Origin: Flavobacterium daemonense
GTDB lineage: Bacteria > Bacteroidota > Bacteroidia > Flavobacteriales > Flavobacteriaceae
Assembly (NCBI RefSeq): GCF_007341385.1
Contig: NZ_VJYD01000016.1
Location: 41,276-105,275 of the forward strand
Reading direction: 5' to 3'
DNA: 64,000 nt
Both the position numbers and the translations under genes were made by a program. This document shows, piece by piece, positions 8,597 through 14,861 of this stretch. The notes beneath the pieces were generated by a model. The model was not told where the DNA came from and did not search any database. It worked only from the letters and a program-made list of their open reading frames with translations. Within the stretch, counting starts at the first letter, position 1; each line of letters starts with the position of its first letter.

Positions 8597-8905
8597 TTAT
8601 TCAAAAAAGAAATTACCGTTCCAAGGATATTCCATTCCTCGGTAAATTGTCATTTTTAAGGTAAAAAGCAAAACAAAGACAATTAATAAAATAGTCACTA
8701 CTATAACTATAGGCAAGGTTACTCTGTTTTTAATGTTTAGAAAAAAAACATAGCCAAATATAATTTGTAACATGAACAATAATAAGAGAAATAGTATATC
8801 ACCTACTCCTTGTCCGAAAACTATCTTTCCTCTAAAAATAAAGCTTAGTATTGTTAAGCTCCAAATAAAATATAAAACACTCACAAAATTGAAAACTATC
8901 CTCAT
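8597..8905 (-). CDS. Small hypothetical membrane protein
   Basis: Not recognised. The frame encodes about 102 residues with three hydrophobic segments (FVSVLYFIWSLTILSFIF, ILFLLLLFMLQIIFGYVFFL and LPIVIVVTILLIVFVLLFTL) and a short polar tail ending in FFFE. The open frame extends upstream to a TTG at 8977, but that part overlaps a palindromic repeat, so the ATG at 8905 (or 8911) is preferred. There is no co-transcribed neighbour and no clear promoter. The spaced transmembrane pattern supports coding; the lack of a known family keeps confidence moderate. Confidence 0.5.
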   Translation of the reverse strand: MRIVFNFVSVLYFIWSLTILSFIFRGKIVFGQGVGDILFLLLLFMLQIIFGYVFFLNIKNRVTLPIVIVVTILLIVFVLLFTLKMTIYRGMEYPWNGNFFFE

Positions 8906-8966
8906 AAACATAAAATTATTGATAAAAATAGACAATCTGCTCTTCGAAAGAACAACAAGATTAAGC

Positions 8967-8999
8967 AACTTTGTCAAAGTTTAAAACTTTGACAAAGTT
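8967..8999. repeat. 33-bp perfect palindrome
   Basis: Two 16-base arms (8967-8982 and 8984-8999) are exact reverse complements with one base between them. Each arm contains the smaller palindrome ACTTTG-N-CAAAGT. It sits immediately beside the large inverted repeat at 9011 and is probably part of the same intergenic repeat cluster rather than a gene-specific site. Confidence 0.6.
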
Positions 9000-9010
9000 A
9001 AATCAACACA

Positions 9011-9122
9011 AAGTTTGTCATTCCGAGGAACGAGGAATCTCCGCAAGAAACTCCATAACGTATGTCGCCAATCTTTGTTGAGCTACTTATGGAGATTCCT
9101 CGTTCCTCGGAATGACAAACTT
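9011..9122. repeat. Large palindromic repeat, copy 1 (32-bp perfect arms)
   Basis: Arms 9011-9042 and 9091-9122 are perfectly complementary over 32 bases and flank a 48-base core containing GCCAATCTTTGTTGAGC. Two further copies of the family occur at 28195-28296 (reverse orientation) and 63850-63943 (degenerate right end). Translation of these arms gives spurious frames, so none is annotated here. No transposase is present; it resembles REP elements or MITEs. Confidence 0.8.
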
Positions 9123-9129
9123 GGGTGCA

Positions 9130-9157
9130 ACTTGAAACGTGAAACCTGAAACAATAA
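9130..9157. repeat. Heptamer tandem repeat, 4 units
   Basis: Four consecutive 7-base units of the type ACNTGAA (ACTTGAA, ACGTGAA, ACCTGAA, ACAATAA) directly follow the large palindrome. The same 7-base period recurs in other intergenic arrays at 29037 and 34477. Confidence 0.5.
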
Positions 9158-9159
9158 AA

Positions 9160-9195
9160 AACAAAAAAGGCACAAAACCTAAGTTTCGTGCCTTT
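9160..9195 (-). terminator. Terminator after the conserved 160-residue protein gene
   Basis: On the minus strand AAAGGCAC pairs with GTGCCTTT, with an inner GAAAC/GTTTT stem, and is followed by TTTTGTTTTTTATT. It lies about 20 bases past the stop at 9217. Confidence 0.8.
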
Positions 9196-9216
9196 CAAAA
9201 ATATTATAAATTTCTC

Positions 9217-9699
9217 TTAGAAAAATCTGCTATGCCAGCTATCGGCAGCAGGAACTTCCCAAGATTCATTAAATTCTTCAATGTTGTTCACAAGATTATT
9301 AAAAACAATCGTATTTGCAGAAACCGATTTATCTTTAACCATCTTTTTGAAATCAATTAAAGGTTTGTGAGCAATATGCTCTCCAAGTTTAAAAGTAACG
9401 TTCATTTTGTCAAGCAAATCGACATTGTACTTTTTCTCCAAACCTTGAATAAATTCAACAGAGCTATCGATAGAACAACCCGTCGCCGCTTGCACGTCCT
9501 GATTTACAGCTAGAATGATAAAACGGTTATACTTCAGCAAAAATGAAGCTTCAAGGCTTGTTCCGTGAGCCGCCCATTCCTCAACAAAAGCTTTTAAATC
9601 GGTTTCGATTTCAGAAAACTCTTCCTCAGAAAATTTTCTGTTCGATTGGTAAATCCAAACTCTAGATTCACCAGGTAAATTTTCAAAAGGTATATACAT
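9217..9699 (-). CDS. Conserved Bacteroidota protein of unknown function
   Basis: A 160-residue soluble protein with no signal peptide. It begins MYIPFENLPGESRVWIYQSNRKFS and ends in ADSWHSRFF, both well-kept features of a family widespread in Bacteroidota. Members are often labelled ABC transporter ATPase, but no Walker A, Walker B or signature motif can be found here, so that label is not supported. A Cys (TGCSIDSS) and the final WHSRFF are candidate functional positions. It lies at the end of the minus-strand envelope/redox cluster, with its own terminator. Confidence 0.8.
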   Translation of the reverse strand: MYIPFENLPGESRVWIYQSNRKFSEEEFSEIETDLKAFVEEWAAHGTSLEASFLLKYNRFIILAVNQDVQAATGCSIDSSVEFIQGLEKKYNVDLLDKMNVTFKLGEHIAHKPLIDFKKMVKDKSVSANTIVFNNLVNNIEEFNESWEVPAADSWHSRFF

Positions 9700-9791
9700 T
9701 TTTAATTTTAGATTTTAGTCCCGACACCTCGGGAGTGATTTTAAATTGTTGAGAAGTTTCAGATTATTTCTATAGAAACTTACCTAAACAT

Positions 9792-10394
9792 TTATTGTCT
9801 TTCTAATTTAGTTAGAATCTTGAAATATCTGAATTCTTTAGCTTTCGAATCAAATAATTCTATTTCAGTATAGCTTACTTTAAGCTTGTCTTTTTTCTTT
9901 ATTTCATCATTTGTCAATAAAGACGCCGAGTCAAAAGCATCCAACATCAGAAAACTGTAGTTTCTGCCGTTTTTATCTTTAAGCTGTAAAGTAACAAATT
10001 GTTCCCACTTAATATCAGTAACCTCACCAGAAACAGATAAATTTTCTCGCTTAACTTCCTTTTTTTCTTTAATAGCACTTCTCCCTAATTCCAGAATAAT
10101 ATTAGGACAAAATTGCAACATTTTTATAGCAACATTTTCTCCTAGCTTAGTCATTCCATCTTTATCGTCAAAAGTTACTCTATCTTCCACTTTAAATTCA
10201 GTCAAATGATCTGAGTAGCTTTTAACCATACAAACACCTACTTCAACTTTAAAATCTTCTGTAGACATATTAGGCCTTTTTGCTTTTTTTGCTTCTAAGC
10301 AACTGCAGGTTTCTTTAGCAACAACTTCCAACATATCTTGAGAATATGCGACAATATTAAAAAACAAAACAGTCAATAAAAATAATCTCTTCAT
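9792..10394 (-). CDS. Hypothetical secreted protein
   Basis: A 200-residue protein with a signal peptide (MKRLFLLTVLFFNIVAYSQ). The first part has spaced cysteines (CSC, CMV, FCP) and acidic helices. The second part (about 110-198) looks like a small beta domain of the OB kind (VSGEVTDIKWEQFVTLQLKDKNGRNYSFLML). The start chosen is the ATG at 10394, one base after the stop of the upstream Fe-S gene; the frame extends 8 codons further but would then overlap that gene and bury the signal peptide. It is probably translated from the same transcript. No function can be assigned. Confidence 0.7.
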   Translation of the reverse strand: MKRLFLLTVLFFNIVAYSQDMLEVVAKETCSCLEAKKAKRPNMSTEDFKVEVGVCMVKSYSDHLTEFKVEDRVTFDDKDGMTKLGENVAIKMLQFCPNIILELGRSAIKEKKEVKRENLSVSGEVTDIKWEQFVTLQLKDKNGRNYSFLMLDAFDSASLLTNDEIKKKDKLKVSYTEIELFDSKAKEFRYFKILTKLERQ

Positions 10395-10395
10395 A

Positions 10396-11187
10396 TTACA
10401 AATCCTGTGCATTTGCAATTAATTCCGCAATATCAAGCACTTTTACTTGACCTTCTTTTTCTTGATGTTTGATGCCGTCTGTCAACATTGTATTACAGAA
10501 AGGACAACCCGCTGCAATAATATCTGGTTTAGTTTCGAGAGCATCTTCTGTACGAAGCACATTTACTTCTTTATTTCCAGGTTCAGCATCTTTAAACATT
10601 TGTGCTCCACCAGCTCCACAACATAATCCATTTGCTTTAGAACGCTTCATTTCAACCAATTCAACATCTAACTTCTGAATTAAATCTCTAGGCGCTTCAT
10701 ATACTTTGTTCGCTCTTCCTAAATAACAAGGATCGTGAAAAGTGATTTTTTTTCCTTTAAACTGACCACCTTCAACAGTCAATCTTCCGTCATCAATCAA
10801 TGACTTTAAAAACTCAGTATGATGAATAACTTCATAGTTTCCGCCTAATTCAGGATATTCATTTTTTAAAGTATTAAAACAATGCGGACAAGCCGTTACA
10901 ATTTTTTTTGCTTCATATGCATTCAAAACCTCGATATTCATCATGGCTTGCATTTGAAACAAAAATTCATTTCCGGCACGTTTTGCAGGATCTCCGGTAC
11001 AACTCTCTTCAGTACCTAAAACTGCAAATGAAACATTAGTACGATTTAAAATACGTACAAATGCTTTCGTAATTTTTTTTGCTCTATCATCAAAACTACC
11101 AGCACAACCAACCCAAAATAAAACTTCTGGTTGTGTTCCCTGGGCTAGCATTTCAGCCATTGTTGGCACTACTAAACTTTCTGACAT
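10396..11187 (-). CDS. (Fe-S)-binding CCG-domain protein (HdrB/GlpC/LutA-like)
   Basis: A 263-residue cytoplasmic redox subunit carrying two cysteine-rich CCG-type domains: FWVGCAGSFDDR with CPHCFNTLKNEYP in the first half, HDPCYLGR, GLCCGAGG and GCPFCNTML in the second. In HdrB, GlpC and LutA these domains bind iron-sulfur clusters and exchange electrons with disulfides or quinones. The preceding gene supplies the membrane and 2x[4Fe-4S] parts that HdrD-like proteins normally carry in one chain, so the two probably form one complex. The electron donor is unknown. Confidence 0.85.
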   Translation of the reverse strand: MSESLVVPTMAEMLAQGTQPEVLFWVGCAGSFDDRAKKITKAFVRILNRTNVSFAVLGTEESCTGDPAKRAGNEFLFQMQAMMNIEVLNAYEAKKIVTACPHCFNTLKNEYPELGGNYEVIHHTEFLKSLIDDGRLTVEGGQFKGKKITFHDPCYLGRANKVYEAPRDLIQKLDVELVEMKRSKANGLCCGAGGAQMFKDAEPGNKEVNVLRTEDALETKPDIIAAGCPFCNTMLTDGIKHQEKEGQVKVLDIAELIANAQDL

Positions 11188-11248
11188 TTCTTTTTGTTTA
11201 ATCGTTGATTTATTTACTTGTTTAATCGGCAGTTCCTCAAATCCTTAG

Positions 11249-11280
11249 ACGATTAAACGAATTAACGATTAACCGATTAA
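11249..11280. repeat. Octamer repeat and inverted repeat between the two Fe-S genes
   Basis: Four 8-base units (ACGATTAA, ACGAATTA, ACGATTAA, CCGATTAA) fill the gap between the two Fe-S genes. The last unit plus AC forms a perfect 10-bp inverted repeat with GTTTAATCGG at 11220-11229, so a hairpin could form in the intercistronic RNA. Confidence 0.5.
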
Positions 11281-11291
11281 ACTATACTTTT

Positions 11292-12629
11292 TTAGTTCTC
11301 GTTTTTCCAATTCAAACGGTCCTGCTGGCTGTATTGCCAAGGCGCACCGTTGTTTTCAATATTCGTCATCATCGCATTCAATGACATTGGCGCAGCTGAT
11401 TGCTCCATCACCAAATAACGTCGCATATCCATGATAATAGAGAGCGGACTAATATTTACCGGACATTCTTCAACGCAGGCATTACATGATGTACAAGCCC
11501 ACAATTCTTCTGGTGTAATATAATCGTTTAATAATGTTTTATTATCTGGAACAAAAACACCTTTATTAGCATCGATATTTTTTCCAACTTCAGTTAAACG
11601 ATCTCTTGTGTCCATCATAATTTTACGAGGAGACAATTTTTTACCTGTTTGATTCGCCGGGCATGAAGATGTACAACGACCACATTCTGTACAAGTATAA
11701 GCGTTTAAAAGCTGTACCCAGTTCAAATCCTGAACATCGCTAGCACCAAATTTAGCCGGAGCAGCATTTTCGTCAACAGGAGCTGCTGCAAATGGATCAG
11801 CATTTGGATCCATCATCAATTTAACTTCTTTTGTTACTGAAGCTAAATTATCAAACTGACCTTCTGGCTTCAGGTTTGCAAAATAAGTATTTGGGAAAGC
11901 CAAAAGAATGTGCAAATGTTTTGAGAAGTATAAATAGTTCATAAAAACCAAGATACCAATAATATGCAACCACCAGAATACTTCAAACAAAAGACCTACT
12001 AATTCGTTTGATGTTCCATTAAAAATTGGCGCAATAAATTGGCTTATTGGATAACTTCCTGCTTTATGAAAATGCGAATAACCACCTGGTACATTTTGTA
12101 AATGCAAGTCAGAAGCATTCATCAACAAGAACAAAATCATTAAGACAGTTTCGAAATACAAAATGTAATTCGCATCACTTTTAGGAAATCCATTCAAATC
12201 AGAATTAATAAAACGCTTTAAACGAATTACATTTCTTCTGATCCAAAAAGTTACAACAGCAATAATCACTAGTATTGCTAATATCTCAAATGAAGCAATC
12301 AAAACATCATAAACAACACCTAAATAAGGCGCAAAAATTCTATGCGTTCCAAAAAGTCCGTCAATAATAATTTCGAGCAACTCAATATTAATAATTACAA
12401 AACCTACATATACAAAAACATGAAGGACACCAGCAACAGGGCGTCTCACCATTTTTGACTGCCCAAGAGCAATCAAAGCCATGTTTTTCCAGCGAGCTTT
12501 AGGATTATCTTTTCGATCTACATCAACTCCTAAATTAATGTTGCGGATGATTTTTTTTACGCTCGCTGCAAAAAAACCGAAACCAACTATAAGAAGTATG
12601 GCAAATAAAATATTATCTAAATAACTCAT
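11292..12629 (-). CDS. Membrane-bound (Fe-S)-binding electron-transfer protein
   Basis: A 445-residue inner-membrane protein. The first 250 residues hold five or so hydrophobic helices with histidines (for example VLHVFVYVGF and VFWWLHIIGILVFMNYLYFSKHLHILL) resembling the haem-binding NarI/HdrE-type domain. The C-terminal part has two [4Fe-4S] motifs, CTECGRCTSSCP and CTSCNACVEECP. It lies 6 bases downstream of the MlaD-like gene and 104 bases before the CCG subunit. By analogy with HdrDE and GlpC it should pass electrons between a soluble donor and the quinone pool; this is inference. Confidence 0.85.
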   Translation of the reverse strand: MSYLDNILFAILLIVGFGFFAASVKKIIRNINLGVDVDRKDNPKARWKNMALIALGQSKMVRRPVAGVLHVFVYVGFVIINIELLEIIIDGLFGTHRIFAPYLGVVYDVLIASFEILAILVIIAVVTFWIRRNVIRLKRFINSDLNGFPKSDANYILYFETVLMILFLLMNASDLHLQNVPGGYSHFHKAGSYPISQFIAPIFNGTSNELVGLLFEVFWWLHIIGILVFMNYLYFSKHLHILLAFPNTYFANLKPEGQFDNLASVTKEVKLMMDPNADPFAAAPVDENAAPAKFGASDVQDLNWVQLLNAYTCTECGRCTSSCPANQTGKKLSPRKIMMDTRDRLTEVGKNIDANKGVFVPDNKTLLNDYITPEELWACTSCNACVEECPVNISPLSIIMDMRRYLVMEQSAAPMSLNAMMTNIENNGAPWQYSQQDRLNWKNEN

Positions 12630-12635
12630 TTATAA

Positions 12636-13601
12636 TTATTTTTTATCAGTTGAGTTTGTATTTTCTGTTGGTGCTACATACGGTTTGTTTTTCTTTCCAA
12701 AAAGAGAAACATTCACATAACGTGTTGGGTAAAGACGAACGTCTTGAAGCAATAGTTCAAGCTCTTTTGAAGTTTTTGCTAAATTATTATACAACGCATC
12801 ATCATTAAGCAATTTCCCTGCTGTACCTTTTCCTGAATTCAAATTCGCCATTAAACCATCAACTTTAGCTAAAGTCTGGTTTAAGCTTCGAACTGTTTTT
12901 CCTAAATCGGCTTTGTTTAAAGAATCAGAAATTTTATTAAAGTTGTTTGATGCTTTATTAAAATTAGACACCATTCCGTTGATCTGCCCTTTATTACTAT
13001 CTAAAATGTTGTTTAGACTTCCAGAAGCTTTATGAAATTGCTCCATTGTTTGGCTCAATTCTGCAATAGTTTTCTTTACATTTTCTTGCGTATTCTTATC
13101 CAAAGTATTGTTTAATCCTGTAACCAGATTATCAATATTTACAAGCATTTTATCTAATTTCGCCTGAATTGGTTCTAGTTTTCCTCCTAAAGATTCCGTT
13201 AATCCAAGCTCAACAGCTCCAGGAAGCGTTGCGCCGTCAGCGATAGGATCTTTATCAGCAAGATTAGGAATGATTTTAATTTGTTTTCCTCCAATCAAAC
13301 TCGGAGAATACAATGCAGCAGTACTTGTTTTAGAAATAGGAAAATCTGTTTTAAGCTGTAGTTCAACTAGCAACTTTCCTGTTGTTTCATTGATTGTAAT
13401 TTTATTTACTTTACCAACTGCAAGTCCGTTTATGGTAACTGGTGCTGATTGTGCCAAATCCTCAACATTATCATACTCAACAAATAATGTTTTGTAATTC
13501 GTAAAAAGATCTCTGCCTTTTAAAAAACTGTAGCCCCAAATAAATAATAATATTGACGCGATGACTAAAATAGCCGTTTTAATTTCTCTTGTTAGTTTCA
13601 A
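12636..13601 (-). CDS. MlaD/MCE-domain lipid-transport protein
   Basis: A 321-residue inner-membrane-anchored protein with one N-terminal span (AILVIASILLFIWGYSFL) and an MCE domain at about 36-115 (VEYDNVEDLAQSAPVTINGLAVGKVNKI). A long helical tail follows, with repeated NLxxxLDK-like heptads (about 150-285). MCE proteins form hexameric rings that carry phospholipids between the membranes with an MlaFEB-type ABC transporter. The ATPase and permease genes are not adjacent. It follows the amidase gene by 50 bases and is almost fused to the next gene (6 bases), so it is probably part of one operon. Confidence 0.88.
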   Translation of the reverse strand: MKLTREIKTAILVIASILLFIWGYSFLKGRDLFTNYKTLFVEYDNVEDLAQSAPVTINGLAVGKVNKITINETTGKLLVELQLKTDFPISKTSTAALYSPSLIGGKQIKIIPNLADKDPIADGATLPGAVELGLTESLGGKLEPIQAKLDKMLVNIDNLVTGLNNTLDKNTQENVKKTIAELSQTMEQFHKASGSLNNILDSNKGQINGMVSNFNKASNNFNKISDSLNKADLGKTVRSLNQTLAKVDGLMANLNSGKGTAGKLLNDDALYNNLAKTSKELELLLQDVRLYPTRYVNVSLFGKKNKPYVAPTENTNSTDKK

Positions 13602-13651
13602 AATTCTTAGTGTTTGTACAAAATTAATATAAATATTCGAACTTGTGACTA

Positions 13652-14779
13652 TTATTTAGTAGCGTCCTGAATACTGATTTTTTCTCCGTCCTTAGTTGCA
13701 GTTAAAAATGCTGCGCCATATCCTTTACTCTTAGCTTCTTGCAGATATTTCTTAGCTGCTTCATAATCTGAAGTTTCTTCATAGAAATATTTATACACAT
13801 TATTTTCATAAACCATTGTTACATTTTTCAAGCCTTTAAAATTTTTAGGCTCTAACGGTGTCTTTTTAATACTAGCAATTAACTGTACTTTATAAAATGT
13901 ACCTTTTACAGCATTTTTTGCTGCGGCTGATGGCTCGGCAGTCTTAGGTTTTTTAGGAGTCGAAGTATCTTTTGCTGGCCTTACATCTGAAAGTTCTGGA
14001 GCTCCTGACCCAAAATACTCGCTTTTATAACTTAAAATAGCATCGGCAATTGCTTTTGCAATATCATTTTGCCCTTCTTCAGAATTTAGAATATTACCTT
14101 CTGTAGGATTAGAAACGAAACCTGTTTCAACCAAAACTCTCGGCATATACGCTTTATGAAGTACCATAAAAGGCGCTTGCTTAACCCCTCCTTGTCTTAT
14201 TTTTTTACCAAGACGATCAAAATTATCTTCGATTTTTGTAGCCAATGAAATACTGTTATCCAAATATTCTTCTTGCATCAAAGTCATTCCGATCATCGAT
14301 TCTGGAGAATTTGGGTCATAACCTTCGTATTTACGTTTGTAATCCTTCTCTAATGTAATTACCGAGTTCTCTTTTTTCGCCGCTTCAAGGTTCGATGCTA
14401 CTTTACTCAAACCCATTACATACGTTTCTGTTCCGTCGGCCGCCGTATTTTTGTTTGCGTTACAGTGAATAGAAACAAAAATATTAGAATTAGCTCTGTT
14501 TGCAATGTTGGCTCTTTCTACCAAATCAATAAATACGTCGGTTTTACGAGTATAAATTACATCAACATTTGGGCTCGCTTCTAATATTTTCCCAACTTTA
14601 AGTACAATTGCCAATGCAATATTTTTTTCAATTCGGCCGCTATAAACAGCTCCAAAGTCATGATCACCGTGCCCGGCATCAAGAGTTACTTTAAAAACAT
14701 TTGCCTGACTGTAAGCACAAAACGAAATTATAGTTAGAAAAAAACTAAATAATAGCCTAGTTTTGTTAAATATATTCAT
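13652..14779 (-). CDS. N-acetylmuramoyl-L-alanine amidase with C-terminal SPOR-like domain
   Basis: A 375-residue periplasmic peptidoglycan hydrolase. Signal peptide MNIFNKTRLLFSFFLTIISFCAYSQ; Amidase_3 domain with zinc ligands in DAGHG, the Glu of RIEKNIAL and the His of SIHCNAN, and the catalytic Glu in VLVETGFVSN. After a Pro/Lys/Ala linker (about 265-290) a SPOR-like domain (FYKVQLIAS through YGAAFLTA) should bind denuded glycan at the division site. The longer frame to 14845 is rejected because it puts 22 unrelated residues before the signal peptide. Divergent from lptD. Confidence 0.92.
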   Translation of the reverse strand: MNIFNKTRLLFSFFLTIISFCAYSQANVFKVTLDAGHGDHDFGAVYSGRIEKNIALAIVLKVGKILEASPNVDVIYTRKTDVFIDLVERANIANRANSNIFVSIHCNANKNTAADGTETYVMGLSKVASNLEAAKKENSVITLEKDYKRKYEGYDPNSPESMIGMTLMQEEYLDNSISLATKIEDNFDRLGKKIRQGGVKQAPFMVLHKAYMPRVLVETGFVSNPTEGNILNSEEGQNDIAKAIADAILSYKSEYFGSGAPELSDVRPAKDTSTPKKPKTAEPSAAAKNAVKGTFYKVQLIASIKKTPLEPKNFKGLKNVTMVYENNVYKYFYEETSDYEAAKKYLQEAKSKGYGAAFLTATKDGEKISIQDATK

Positions 14780-14833
14780 AAATCTAAAAGTTAATTTTAA
14801 TAATTTGCTACTGTTATAATTTTCGCAATTGAT

Positions 14834-14841
14834 TATTTTTG
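14834..14841 (+). promoter_or_regulatory. -7 box for lptD
   Basis: TATTTTTG matches TANNTTTG. It lies within the codons of the longest possible lptD frame, so if used it would start transcription near 14848 and favour a start codon downstream, at 14862. Confidence 0.35.
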
Positions 14842-14861
14842 CCAAAAAATTATATGTAGTT

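Noticed and set aside
8998..9198. Open frame on the minus strand across the palindrome (CHSEERGIS-type translation)
   Set aside because: It is the translation of the repeat arm itself; the same peptide-like pattern appears wherever the repeat occurs and the frame has no domain.
9217..9699. ABC transporter ATPase label often given to this family
   Set aside because: No Walker A, Walker B or ABC signature can be found in the 160 residues.
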